From NCBI RefSeq assembly GCF_004402535.1, contig NZ_SOEY01000034.1, positions 62,001 to 126,000 of the forward strand: a DNA stretch of 64,000 nt, given 5' to 3'. Position numbers and translations under genes: made by a program. This document shows positions 1-8,264 of the stretch, piece by piece. The stretch's first letter is position 1. Every line of letters begins with the position of its first letter. The notes beneath the pieces are model-generated. The model had not been told where the DNA came from and ran no database searches. It saw only the letters and a program-made list of their open reading frames with translations. This DNA is from Cryobacterium glaciale (lineage in GTDB: Bacteria; Actinomycetota; Actinomycetes; Actinomycetales; Microbacteriaceae).

Positions 1-1
1 T

Positions 2-508
2 CGCATCGCGAAGCGTGCGTCGGCGAGCAAGGAGCGCTTGTACGCCTACTACTCCAACAAGGAACGGTTATTCCTCGAGGTGCTTGAACTGAACCTGCGC
101 GAGTTCGCGAGCGACGCCGTGCTCACCGACCACGACGTGCCTGCCTTCGCCGGAGCGCTGTTCGATCACGCGGTGCTGCACGGTGACCACCTGCGCATGA
201 TCGACTGGGCGCGGCTCGAATCCGACGGCACATGGCGGCCGGCCCTCGAAGTCATGCTCGGCTATCGCGACGAGCAGGTGCGCCGCATCCGCTTGGCGCA
301 GGAGGCGGGACGGGTCGACGCTGCGTGGGACCCGGTTGAGCTCATGACGCTCATCTTCGGTATCGCCTCGGCCTGGGTGCACGAGCCTGGCGCTTCCCCG
401 GCCCCCGGCGGCATTCCCGACCCGGCAGCCATGGCGGGCCGCCGCACCAACGTCATCCGCGCGGTCGAGCGCCTGATCGCACCGTGTGCAATCCGGCCGA
501 TAAACTGA
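2..508 (+). CDS. TetR-family transcriptional regulator, C-terminal part (5' end outside window)
   Basis: The reading frame is open from base 2 and the start lies upstream of the window. The first residues, ending in LYAYYSNKERLF, match the end of the TetR helix-turn-helix, where a recognition helix is followed by a Y-Y/F-x-x-K-E signature. About 140 residues of ligand-binding domain follow, including LMTLIFGIASAWVHEPGAS. A TetR repressor would bind an operator near its own gene or a neighbour; the ligand cannot be read from the sequence. It ends 7 bp before ffh, which has its own -10 box. Confidence 0.85.
   Translation, partial: RIAKRASASKERLYAYYSNKERLFLEVLELNLREFASDAVLTDHDVPAFAGALFDHAVLHGDHLRMIDWARLESDGTWRPALEVMLGYRDEQVRRIRLAQEAGRVDAAWDPVELMTLIFGIASAWVHEPGASPAPGGIPDPAAMAGRRTNVIRAVERLIAPCAIRPIN
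501..506 (+). promoter_or_regulatory. -10 box of ffh (TAAACT)
   Basis: TAAACT lies 9 nt before the ffh ATG and overlaps the stop region of the TetR gene. The spacing implies a leaderless or near-leaderless ffh mRNA; no Shine-Dalgarno sequence is visible. Confidence 0.5.
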
Positions 509-515
509 CACCATC

Positions 516-2105
516 ATGGCTACTTTTGGAAACCTCTCAGATCGTCTTGCCGAGACGTTCAAAAACCTCCGCACCAAGGGCAAACTCAGTGCAGCGGATG
601 TCGACGGCACCGTCCGCGAGATCCGTCGCGCCCTGCTCGACGCCGACGTGGCCCTCGAGGTCGTCAAGGACTTCACCGGCAAGGTTCGCGAGCGCGCCCT
701 CGGCGACGAGGTCAGCAAGGCTCTGAACCCGGCCCAGCAGGTCGTGCAGATCGTCAACGACGAGCTCATCACGATTCTCGGTGGCCAGCAGCGTCGGCTC
801 GAATTCGCCAAGAAGCCGCCGACCATCATCATGCTCGCGGGCCTGCAGGGTGCCGGTAAGACCACCCTCGCCGGCAAGCTCGCCAAGTGGCTCGCCAAAG
901 ACGGCCACACCCCGCTGCTCGTCGCCGCCGACCTGCAACGCCCCAACGCCGTCACGCAGCTGGAAGTCGTCGCGAAGCAGGCCGGCGTCGCCGTGTACGC
1001 GCCCGAGCCCGGCAACGGCGTCGGTGACCCGGTCAAGGTGGCCCGCGACGGCGTGAAGTACGCCCTGCAGAAGGTGCACGACGTGGTCATCGTAGACACA
1101 GCGGGACGCCTCGGCGTCGACGCCGAGCTCATGAAGCAGGCCGCAAATATCCGCAAGGCGATCGATCCCGACGAGGTGCTCTTCGTCATCGACGCCATGA
1201 TCGGCCAGGACGCCGTCGCCACGGCCAAGGCCTTTCAGGATGGCGTCGACTTCACCGGCGTCGTGCTCACCAAGCTCGACGGCGACGCCCGCGGTGGCGC
1301 GGCGCTCTCGGTCGCCTCGCTCACCGGACGCCCGATCATGTTCGCCTCCACCGGCGAAGGCCTCGACGACTTCGAACCGTTCCACCCCGACCGCATGGCC
1401 GGCCGCATCCTCGACCTCGGTGACATCCTCACCCTGATCGAGCAGGCGCAGGGCGCGTTCGACGAGGACGAAGCCCGCAAGGTCGCCGAGAAATTCGCGA
1501 CCGACACCTTCACCCTCGACGACTTCCTCGGCCAGATGCAGCAGCTGCGCAACATGGGCTCGATCAAGAAGATGATGAGCATGCTGCCCGGCGCCGGCGC
1601 CATGAAGCAGCAGCTCGAGAACTTCGACGAGCGCGAGATCGTGCGTACGGAGGCCATCATCCAGTCGATGACCAAGCTCGAACGCACCACCCCGAAGCTG
1701 CTCAACGGATCCCGCCGCCTGCGCATCGCGCGCGGATCGGGCTCGAGCGTCACCGAGGTCAACCAGCTCGTGCAGCGCTTCGAGCAGGCCGCCAAGATGA
1801 TGAAGACCGTCGCCAAGGGCGGCATGCCCAACATCCCAGGCATGGGCCCGATCCCCGGCGCCGGCTACGGCGGCAAGCCCAAGCAGGTCGCCAAGAAGAA
1901 GGGGTCCAAGTTGGGCAACCCGGCGAAGCGTGCGGCCGAGAATGCCGCGATCGCCTCGGGCGTCAAGCCCGTCGGCGAGACTGCGTCAGCGGATGCCGCT
2001 GGCTCGGGTTTCGGCCTCGGCTCCGGCGCCCAGCCCGGCAAGGGCAAAGCCGGCGGCCCCACCGAAGAGGAAATGGCCGCCCTACAGAAAATGCTCGGCC
2101 GGTAG
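516..2105 (+). CDS. ffh: Signal recognition particle protein Ffh
   Basis: This is the SRP54-type GTPase that binds signal peptides and 4.5S RNA and docks ribosomes to FtsY at the membrane. The 529 residues start with an N domain, followed by a G domain with a P-loop (GLQGAGKTT, about 106-114), DTAGR and TKLDGDARGG. The M domain follows with methionine-rich helices (GQMQQLRNMGSIKKMMSMLPG) and the SRP-RNA binding stretch GSGSSVTEVNQLVQRFEQA. The C-terminus is a basic, Gly/Ala-rich tail of about 90 residues, longer than in E. coli (453 aa) and common in actinobacteria. The ATG start is supported by the immediate N-terminal match and the -10 box just upstream. Confidence 0.97.
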   Translation: MATFGNLSDRLAETFKNLRTKGKLSAADVDGTVREIRRALLDADVALEVVKDFTGKVRERALGDEVSKALNPAQQVVQIVNDELITILGGQQRRLEFAKKPPTIIMLAGLQGAGKTTLAGKLAKWLAKDGHTPLLVAADLQRPNAVTQLEVVAKQAGVAVYAPEPGNGVGDPVKVARDGVKYALQKVHDVVIVDTAGRLGVDAELMKQAANIRKAIDPDEVLFVIDAMIGQDAVATAKAFQDGVDFTGVVLTKLDGDARGGAALSVASLTGRPIMFASTGEGLDDFEPFHPDRMAGRILDLGDILTLIEQAQGAFDEDEARKVAEKFATDTFTLDDFLGQMQQLRNMGSIKKMMSMLPGAGAMKQQLENFDEREIVRTEAIIQSMTKLERTTPKLLNGSRRLRIARGSGSSVTEVNQLVQRFEQAAKMMKTVAKGGMPNIPGMGPIPGAGYGGKPKQVAKKKGSKLGNPAKRAAENAAIASGVKPVGETASADAAGSGFGLGSGAQPGKGKAGGPTEEEMAALQKMLGR

Positions 2106-2174
2106 CCCTTCCGCCCCCTACCCGCGCATATTTCCGGACGGGGCCCGGGCCCCGTCCACGAACGTGGCACGTGC

Positions 2175-2277
2175 CCCGCGCATAACTCCTGCAAATCGTG
2201 ACCGCCAGAAGACCGATCCCTGTAAAACACTGGGATCCGCGGCGTTCGCTTAAGAAATTGCAGGAGTTATGCGCGGG
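2175..2277. repeat. Long inverted repeat: 20-bp perfect arms, 63-bp spacer
   Basis: The left arm 2175-2194 and right arm 2258-2277 are exact reverse complements (CCCGCGCATAACTCCTGCAA on the left). They lie between ffh and the next gene. There is no T-run, so a simple intrinsic terminator is unlikely. The spacer has no ORF. A small palindromic intergenic element or a long hairpin at the ffh 3' end are both possible. Confidence 0.8.
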
Positions 2278-2321
2278 CGGTGGCCCGCGGGTGGTGCTCA
2301 GGGCTGCCAGCGCCCCTCACC

Positions 2322-2327
2322 TAGGCT
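2322..2327 (+). promoter_or_regulatory. -10 box (TAGGCT) of the LLM oxidoreductase gene
   Basis: TAGGCT is separated from the ATG at 2334 by 6 nt, with no Shine-Dalgarno sequence, as in a leaderless transcript. Confidence 0.55.
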
Positions 2328-2333
2328 GAAAGC

Positions 2334-3119
2334 ATGACCCCGACAAACCAGAACGTACGCATCGGCGTGCAGATCGCGCCGCAGCACGCCGAGTACTCGA
2401 AGATTCGCGACACGCTCACCGAGGTCGAGACGCGAGGCTTCGACGTGGCCTTCAACTGGGACCACTTCTTTCCGCTCACCGGTGAGCCCGACGGCCTGCA
2501 CTTCGAATCCTGGACCATTCTCGCCGCCTGGGCCGAGCAGACCACGACGATCGAATTCGGCGCCCTGGTCAACTGCAACAGCTACCGCAACGCCGACCTG
2601 CAGGCCGACATGGCCCGCACGATCGACCACATCAGCGGCGGACGCTTCATCTTCGGCACCGGCGCCGGCTGGTTCGAACGCGACTACCGCGAGTACGGCT
2701 ACGAGTTCGGCACCCCCGGCACCCGGCTGAACGCCCTCGACGACAGCCTGAACCGCATCGAAGCCCGCTGGGCCACTATCAACCCGCCACCCACCCGCGA
2801 CATCCCCGTACTCATCGGCGGTGGCGGTGAAAAGAAGACCCTGCGCATCGTCGCCCAGCATGCCGACATCTGGCACTCGTTCTCCAACCCTCAGGTGCTC
2901 GAACACAAGCTCGGCGTGCTCGGCGCCTGGTGCGACGAGGTCGGCCGCGACGTGAAAGAGATCGAGATCTCCACCGAGCTGCGCGGTCGCACCGTGCACG
3001 ACGCCGACGCCCTCTACGACCTCGGTACCCGCCTGTTCACCGTCGGAATCACCGGCCCCGACTACGACCTGGGCAAAGCCATCGACTGGCTCGCCTGGCG
3101 TGACAGCAAGAACACCTGA
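2334..3119 (+). CDS. LLM-class F420-dependent oxidoreductase
   Basis: A 261-residue luciferase-like TIM-barrel protein. The N-terminal beta strand (VRIGVQIAPQHAEYS), the DHFFPL motif after the second strand, HISGGRFIFGTGAGWFERDYREYGYEF and the PVLIGGGGEKKTLRIVAQHAD strand are typical of the F420-binding subgroup. These enzymes transfer hydride between F420H2 and varied substrates; the substrate here is unknown. The gene is monocistronic, with its own -10 box 6 nt upstream. Together with the deazaflavin-dependent protein at 17784-18227 it implies that the organism makes or uses F420. Confidence 0.85.
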   Translation: MTPTNQNVRIGVQIAPQHAEYSKIRDTLTEVETRGFDVAFNWDHFFPLTGEPDGLHFESWTILAAWAEQTTTIEFGALVNCNSYRNADLQADMARTIDHISGGRFIFGTGAGWFERDYREYGYEFGTPGTRLNALDDSLNRIEARWATINPPPTRDIPVLIGGGGEKKTLRIVAQHADIWHSFSNPQVLEHKLGVLGAWCDEVGRDVKEIEISTELRGRTVHDADALYDLGTRLFTVGITGPDYDLGKAIDWLAWRDSKNT

Positions 3120-3161
3120 CCCGACGAAAGCGGATGCTGCGCCCCCGCGCGACCAGCCCGC

Positions 3162-4298
3162 CTATTTCCCGAGCCCCTGCGCCAACTCGTGACTGAGCGC
3201 CGCGACCACCGCCGGCAGGCTGCCGCCCGAAGCAGCGGCGACGGCCAGCTGCCGCTGGTAGCTGCCGCCGTCGTTGATGATGCGGTGCAGTCCGAGCAGC
3301 TCCGGCAGGCAGCCGAGCCGAACGGCTACGGGGGCGAGGGTCTCGATGAGGCGACGCACGTCATCCGTAACGAGGCATTCGGCGCCGAAAGCATCGAGAA
3401 TGATCTCGGCCTCGAGACCGTAGCGGGCTGCCCGCCACTTGTTCTCGCGCACGAACCACGGCTGCATGCGCGGCACAGGTTTGCCCGCGTCGAGGCGGGT
3501 AGACATCCACTCGACCAGGCACTGGATGAACGCGGCGATCGCGCCGAGCTCCACGGTGGTCGAGACGCCGTCGCAGACCCGAATCTCAATCGTGCCCCAG
3601 CGCGGTGACGGGCGAATGTCCCAGCGCACCTCGGTAACGTCCTCGATGATGCCGGTCACCGCCATGTCGTCGACGTAGCGCTCCCACGCCTCCCAGTCGG
3701 ACAGGTCCCACGGCAGGCCGGCGGTCGGCAGCTGCTGGAACATGAGTGAGCGGTTGCTTGCATACCCGGTGTCGACGCCGGCCCAGAACGGGCTCGATGC
3801 GCTGAGCGCCTGCAGGTGCGGCACATAGGTGAGCAGGCCGTTCATGATCGGAATGACCTTGGCCTTGTCCTCGATGCCGACGTGCACGTGGATGCCCCAG
3901 ATCATCATGTTGCGTCCCCACCACTGGGTGCGGTCGATCAGCTTGTGGTAGCGGGCCTTGTCGGTGACGGTCTGGTCGAACCACTGCGCGAACGGATGCG
4001 ACCCGCTGCAGATCACGTCCACCTCGCGTTCCGCAAGGGCGCGACGTACCTCACCGAGCTGGCCCGCGACATCCGCTACGGCGTGGCCGACGGTGTCATG
4101 CACCCCGGAGACGAGTTCGACCGTGTTGAGCAGCAGCTCGCCGGTAATGGTGGGGTGCGGAGAGCCGTCGGGGCCGCGCAGGACGTCGAGCACCTCGTCG
4201 GCGATATTGACCAGGTCGCCGGTGGCGCGGTCGACGAGGGCGACTTCCCACTCGATGCCCACGGTGGAGCGGGCGGATCGGGCGAATTCCAGTGACAC
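3162..4298 (-). CDS. Carboxylate-amine ligase of the GCS2 (YbdK-type) glutamate-cysteine ligase family
   Basis: The 378 residues match the GCS2 family: TVGIEWEVALVDRATGDLVN near the N-terminus (metal/glutamate site), SGSHPFAQW, HVHVGIEDKAKVIPIMNGL and EIRVCDGVSTTVELGAIAA. Members ligate glutamate to cysteine or another amine with ATP. In actinobacteria, which use mycothiol, the physiological product is uncertain, and an EgtA-like role is possible but not shown. The GTG start at 4298 is preceded by AAGGAG 6 nt upstream. It is divergent from rpsP across a spacer of about 215 bp. Confidence 0.85.
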   Translation of the reverse strand: MSLEFARSARSTVGIEWEVALVDRATGDLVNIADEVLDVLRGPDGSPHPTITGELLLNTVELVSGVHDTVGHAVADVAGQLGEVRRALAEREVDVICSGSHPFAQWFDQTVTDKARYHKLIDRTQWWGRNMMIWGIHVHVGIEDKAKVIPIMNGLLTYVPHLQALSASSPFWAGVDTGYASNRSLMFQQLPTAGLPWDLSDWEAWERYVDDMAVTGIIEDVTEVRWDIRPSPRWGTIEIRVCDGVSTTVELGAIAAFIQCLVEWMSTRLDAGKPVPRMQPWFVRENKWRAARYGLEAEIILDAFGAECLVTDDVRRLIETLAPVAVRLGCLPELLGLHRIINDGGSYQRQLAVAAASGGSLPAVVAALSHELAQGLGK

Positions 4299-4514
4299 GG
4301 GGTACTCCTTGGGTGGGCCGGTGAAAGCCGTAGACGGCCGATTGTCGGGTTTCGATTAACACCGTGTGCGTAATCTCTGACACAATGATTAGTCGCGATC
4401 CGTTGTGCCCGACCCTCTATCTCGGTGCAACGTGATCCTATAGAGCTTATGCCGAGTGTGCCCCCACGCTCACGGCCCAAGGTTCGCCAAACACCGAATC
4501 AACACTGGAGAATT

Positions 4515-4919
4515 GTGGCTGTCAAAATCCGTCTGAAGCGCATGGGCAAGATCCGTGCACCGTACTACCGCATCGTCGTTGCCGACGCGCGCACCAAGCG
4601 CGACGGTCGTGTCATCGAAGAAATCGGCATCTACCACCCCACGGAGGAGCCCTCGGTCATCGAGGTCAAGTCCGAGCGTGCGCAGTACTGGCTCAGCGTC
4701 GGCGCCCAGCCGACCGAGCAGGTTGCTGCACTCCTCAAGCTCACGGGCGACTGGGGCATCTTCAAGGGCGACAAGAACGCCAAGAGCACCGTCAAGGTGA
4801 AGGAACCGAAGGCTGCTTTCGTCGCCGACGAGAAGAAGAAGCCGGTTCTCAAGCCCAAGGCCGAGAAGCCGGTCGCCAAGGCCCCCGAGGTTGCTGCCGA
4901 AGCAACCGAAGAGGCGTAA
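4515..4919 (+). CDS. rpsP: 30S ribosomal protein S16
   Basis: S16 binds 16S rRNA during 30S assembly. The N-terminus [26 protein letters not shown] is diagnostic. I place the start at GTG 4515, which has GGAG upstream, giving 134 residues; an in-frame start further upstream would add 30 residues foreign to the family. The core ends near residue 82. The tail is Lys/Ala/Glu-rich ([17 protein letters not shown]) as in many actinobacterial S16 proteins. It opens the rpsP-khpA-rimM unit. The leader has a weak hairpin (GAGTGTG/CACGCTC, about 4453-4470). Confidence 0.96.
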   Translation: MAVKIRLKRMGKIRAPYYRIVVADARTKRDGRVIEEIGIYHPTEEPSVIEVKSERAQYWLSVGAQPTEQVAALLKLTGDWGIFKGDKNAKSTVKVKEPKAAFVADEKKKPVLKPKAEKPVAKAPEVAAEATEEA

Positions 4920-4922
4920 CTG

Positions 4923-5159
4923 TTGCTTGCTCCCGCGCTCGAACACCTCGTCAAGGGGATCGTTGATCACCCGGACGATGTGCACGTTGCAGAAAAGAAT
5001 TCGCCGCGAGGCGAGGTGCTCGAGGTTCGTGTGAACCCCGAGGACCTCGGCCGGGTCATTGGTCGTGCGGGTCGCACCGCCAAGGCCCTGCGTACCCTCG
5101 TTGCGGCTCTGGCCGATGGTCGACGCGTTCGCGTCGACGTCGTCGACACCGATTTCTAG
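4923..5159 (+). CDS. khpA: KH-domain RNA-binding protein KhpA
   Basis: A 78-residue single KH-domain protein. The GxxG loop appears as VIGRAGRTAKALRTLV (about residues 44-59), followed by the third strand RVRVDVVDTDF. KhpA proteins bind RNA, often as heterodimers with KhpB/Jag, and have been tied to cell-envelope and division control in Gram-positives. A TTG start 3 nt after the rpsP stop gives the expected length. It sits in its conserved position between rpsP and rimM. Confidence 0.93.
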   Translation: MLAPALEHLVKGIVDHPDDVHVAEKNSPRGEVLEVRVNPEDLGRVIGRAGRTAKALRTLVAALADGRRVRVDVVDTDF

Positions 5160-5177
5160 TTCAATGAACTACAGCCA

Positions 5178-5870
5178 GTGAACGACGCGACAGTGGACGA
5201 TAGCGAGAAGGACCGCACCCAGCAGTTACGGGTGGGGCGCCTGACCAAGGCTCACGGCCTCAAGGGAGCAATCAAGCTCGAACTGTTCACGGATGACCCG
5301 GGACGACGTTTCGTCCCGGGTGCCGTGTTCACCCTGCAGGTTCCGACCGGTTCGGCCTGGCACGGCAAGACGATCGAACTCGTCGAGCTGCGCTGGTACA
5401 ACCAGCACGCGGTCGGATTTTTCAAGGATGTCCCCGACCGCTCCACGGCTGAAACGCTCGCGAAGGCGATCCTCTGGATCGACGCGGACGTCGCCGAGCA
5501 GTCGGACGAAGAAGACGCCTGGTACGACCACCAGCTGGTCGGCCTCGCCGTCATGCGCGACGGTGTGCGCATCGGCACCATCGGTCGCCTCGAGCATATG
5601 CCCGCACAAGACCTGTTGATCGTGAAGACGCCCACCGGCGATGTCATGATCCCGTTCGTGAAGGCCATCGTTCCGAGCGTCGACGTGAAGAACGGCCTGG
5701 TCACGATCACGCCGCCGCCCGGGCTGCTGGAAGAGCTGCCCGAGGACCCCGCCGACGCCGAATCGGCCGACTCTCACGCTGCTGAAGCCGATGCCGACGC
5801 CGACGCCGAAGCGGATGCTGTGACCGATTCTGAAACGGATGCTGCGGCATCCGCTCCCACCGCGTCCTAG
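5178..5870 (+). CDS. rimM: 16S rRNA processing protein RimM
   Basis: RimM binds S19 and helps mature the 30S head. The RimM N-terminal domain begins QLRVGRLTKAHGLKGAIKLELFTDDP, and the PRC-barrel region is seen in WYDHQLVGLAVMRDGVRIGTIGRL and DLLIVKTPTGDVMIPFVKAIVPSVD. At 230 residues it is about 50 longer than usual. The extra length is an acidic, Ala/Asp/Glu-rich C-terminal tail after PGLLEELPEDP. The start is GTG 5178. The usual next gene, trmD, lies 6.5 kb away beyond the nitrite-reductase block. Confidence 0.95.
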   Translation: MNDATVDDSEKDRTQQLRVGRLTKAHGLKGAIKLELFTDDPGRRFVPGAVFTLQVPTGSAWHGKTIELVELRWYNQHAVGFFKDVPDRSTAETLAKAILWIDADVAEQSDEEDAWYDHQLVGLAVMRDGVRIGTIGRLEHMPAQDLLIVKTPTGDVMIPFVKAIVPSVDVKNGLVTITPPPGLLEELPEDPADAESADSHAAEADADADAEADAVTDSETDAAASAPTAS

Positions 5871-5884
5871 CCTGATTTCCGTCA

Positions 5885-6145
5885 CGCGGGACTTGCGCCG
5901 CTACGCGGGAGGTAAAACTGCCGCGCACTGGCTTAGCTCCCGCGTAGCGCGATACGCGGGACTTCTGGTCATACCCTAAGTCCCGCGCACTGGCGCAGCC
6001 CCCGCGTAGCGAGCTTGGCTGGCACGCCTGGGATACTGTAAGTCCCGCGTTCTGGCGTAGCTCCCGCGTAGCGCGACCCCTTGAGTGGGCTGCCCGCTGC
6101 TTCAAGTCCCGCGCACTGGCGGAACCCCCGCGCGCCGGCGCAGCT
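5885..6145. repeat. Intergenic cluster of degenerate ~34-bp repeats with inverted members
   Basis: The unit resembles AAGTCCCGCGCACTGGCG + CAGCCCCCGCGTAGCG. Clear copies are at about 5978-6011, 6029-6063 and 6094-6144 (longer), with a partial copy at 5920-5949. Inverted pieces (CGCGGGACTT) occur at 5885-5910 and 5954-5964. The cluster fills most of the 318-bp gap between the convergent rimM and the reverse-strand HemD-type gene. Unit halves can pair with the inverted copies, so strong RNA structure is likely. It could be a REP-like element or a composite bidirectional terminator. No ORF is supported here. Confidence 0.75.
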
Positions 6146-6188
6146 CCCGCGCAAGGTGAGGCGCCGGCCACGAGTGGCGCAGTGCCGG

Positions 6189-7451
6189 CTACACGTTGAG
6201 CCGGTAGCCGCGCTTGACCACGGTCGCGACGAGCCCGGGCACGCCGAGCGTCTGACGCAGTCGGCTGAGCGAGACCTCCATGGCGTGATCATCCGAGTCA
6301 CCGGCCAGCGCGAGCGTGAGATCCTCGCGGGAGACGACCGCGCCGCGAGCACGCACGAGCGCCCGCATGATCGCGAGGGCCGTCGGCGGCAGCTGCACGT
6401 GCTCCTCGCCGACCTGCACGATCGAACCGCGCAGCTGCACCAGCCCGTTCTGGGTGTCAACCCGCTCGATCATGTTCTGTTCCAGGTGTTCGCAGACCAG
6501 CCGAATCAGCGCGCCCATGCGAAACCGGGTCGGCTGGATCGGAGCGATCCCGGCCGCGATGAGCGGCGCGCTGGTCACCGGGCCGACGGCGGCGGCGCAC
6601 ACCTCGGATCGCAGGGCCGCAATCAGCTCGGGGTAGACCTCCATGCCCTCGGCCGCGGTGAACAGGGCGTGCACGGCCGGCGCGCTCGTGAACGTGACGC
6701 AGTCCAGCTGGCGCGAACAGATGGCCTCGACCAGCTTGTAGACGCGCTCATCGGTGTCGTCCATGGCGATCCAGCGGTACGGCGCGACCACGAGCACGCG
6801 CTCATGCACGGCACGCAACCGGTCCAGCTGCACCTCGTCGGTGGCCCCATGCACCTGGATACCGATCACGAGCCCCGGCGGATACTCGGCCAGAACCTTG
6901 TCGACGAGCGACGCGGTCGTCTCCGAATCGCTCATGCCGGAGTCGTTCAGCCCGGTCGCACGAATGCCGCCGCGCGCTTTCGGCCCCCGCACCAGAATGG
7001 TCGTCTCGGCCAGGACATCGGTCAGCTCGGATCCGATGCCATCGGCCTCGGCCACCTCGAACCAGCGCCGCACGCCGTAGCCGGTCGTCGCGAGCAGGAT
7101 ATCGGGCCGTGCCGCGATCATCAGGCGGGTGTCCTCGAGCAGCGGGCCGTCCTGCTGCGAGTGCGCGATGCGCAGGGTCGGCGCGTGCACGACCCGAGCA
7201 CCGCGCCGCTCGAACGCGTCGATCAGGTCGCTCGAGCGGCGATCGCTCGTGACCCCGATGCGAAAACCCTCGAGCTGGTTCGGCTGCAGAAAGGGGGCCG
7301 CGACCTCGATCGGCTCGGCGGCTCCCGGCATGCGCACGTGGTGCGCGTTCAAATCCGGTGCGGTCGCACGAGTCACAGCGGATGCCTCAGCGCCTCCCGA
7401 GACACCGCTCGCTCCCAAGACACCGCCCGCCTCGTCGTTCGTCCCCGCCAT
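6189..7451 (-). CDS. nnaR: HemD-domain / winged-helix transcriptional regulator, NnaR type
   Basis: A 420-residue fusion. Residues about 45-320 are a uroporphyrinogen-III synthase (HemD) fold (FRIGVTSDRRSSDLIDAFERRGA; VTFTSAPAVHALF; VCAAAVGPVTSAPLIAAGI). Residues about 330-420 are an OmpR/PhoB-type winged helix (LPPTALAIMRALVRARGAVVSREDLTLAL; VSLSRLRQTLG; VKRGYRLNV). This architecture is that of actinobacterial NnaR, which acts with GlnR on nitrate/nitrite genes. A true uroporphyrinogen-III synthase role remains possible. Its ATG overlaps the cobA stop (TGATG), making it the third gene of nirB-cobA-nnaR. The symbol is assigned by architecture and context. Confidence 0.8.
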   Translation of the reverse strand: MAGTNDEAGGVLGASGVSGGAEASAVTRATAPDLNAHHVRMPGAAEPIEVAAPFLQPNQLEGFRIGVTSDRRSSDLIDAFERRGARVVHAPTLRIAHSQQDGPLLEDTRLMIAARPDILLATTGYGVRRWFEVAEADGIGSELTDVLAETTILVRGPKARGGIRATGLNDSGMSDSETTASLVDKVLAEYPPGLVIGIQVHGATDEVQLDRLRAVHERVLVVAPYRWIAMDDTDERVYKLVEAICSRQLDCVTFTSAPAVHALFTAAEGMEVYPELIAALRSEVCAAAVGPVTSAPLIAAGIAPIQPTRFRMGALIRLVCEHLEQNMIERVDTQNGLVQLRGSIVQVGEEHVQLPPTALAIMRALVRARGAVVSREDLTLALAGDSDDHAMEVSLSRLRQTLGVPGLVATVVKRGYRLNV

Positions 7452-8260
7452 CAGTCGCTCACCGCGAACTCGGCCGCGCGGGCCACGAGGTCTTCGGCAG
7501 CAGAATCGCCGCTGAAAGCGAGGCGAACGACCTCGCCGACGACCAGAACGGCGGGACTGCGCACGCCCGCCGCTGCGGCATCGGCCAGCACCGTCGACAG
7601 TGTGCTCACGGTCGTACGCTGGGTGGCGCTGAACCCGCGCTCGATGATGGCCACCGGCATGGCGGCAGGCATGCCGTGGCGCAGCAGGCCCTGGCTGAAG
7701 GTCGGCAGGGTGCCGACGCCCATCAACACGACGATGGTGCTGCCGAGCAGGGTGAGACCCTCGAGTTCGTTGTCGGTGAGCGGCGCGTGGCCGCTGATCA
7801 CGGTGAAGGCGTGGCTGATGCCGCGGTGGGTCAGCGGAATCCCGGCCGCCGCCGGCACCGCGATCGCGCTCGTGACGCCCGAGATCACGGTGACGGCAAT
7901 ACCGTTGCGGTGGCAGGCGAGCACTTCTTCGCTGCCGCGACCGAACACATAGGGGTCGCCGCCCTTCAACCGCACCACGCGCTGGCCGGACAGGGCATGC
8001 TCGACCATGAGGTCTTCGATTCCGGTCTGGGAGACCGGGTGGCTGCCGGCGCGCTTGCCGACGTCGATGAGGGTGGCCTTGGGTGCGAGGGAGGCGAGGT
8101 CGTCGTTCGGCGCGAGGCGGTCGAACAGCACGACATCCGCTTGCTGCAACGCGGTGACGGCGGCGATGGTCAGAAGCTCGGCGGTACCGGGGCCGCCGCC
8201 GACCAGGGTGACCGACCCGGTGCTGACTGACCCAGCCGTACGGGAACTCTGGGCTGTCAT
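7451..8260 (-). CDS. cobA: Uroporphyrinogen-III C-methyltransferase (SUMT)
   Basis: The enzyme methylates uroporphyrinogen III at C2 and C7 with SAM to give precorrin-2, the first step to siroheme. Motifs are VTLVGGGPGTAELLTI, DVVLFDRL, VVRLKGGDPYVFGRGSEE, VISGVTSAIAVPAAAGIPLTHRG and VLMGVGTLP. With the ATG at 8260, 4 nt after the nirB stop, it has 269 residues; an in-frame start at 8296 would overlap nirB by 32 nt and is less likely. It lacks the precorrin-2 dehydrogenase domain of CysG. It supplies the siroheme of NirB and is probably translationally coupled to it. Confidence 0.93.
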   Translation of the reverse strand: MTAQSSRTAGSVSTGSVTLVGGGPGTAELLTIAAVTALQQADVVLFDRLAPNDDLASLAPKATLIDVGKRAGSHPVSQTGIEDLMVEHALSGQRVVRLKGGDPYVFGRGSEEVLACHRNGIAVTVISGVTSAIAVPAAAGIPLTHRGISHAFTVISGHAPLTDNELEGLTLLGSTIVVLMGVGTLPTFSQGLLRHGMPAAMPVAIIERGFSATQRTTVSTLSTVLADAAAAGVRSPAVLVVGEVVRLAFSGDSAAEDLVARAAEFAVSD

Positions 8261-8264
8261 CTGC

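Noticed and set aside
5885..6145. CRISPR array
   Set aside because: The repeats are degenerate, have inverted members and irregular, non-unique spacing, and no cas gene is near.
6081..7952. Open frame of about 620 codons antisense to the HemD-type gene
   Set aside because: Complement of the HemD/winged-helix gene with no coding features.
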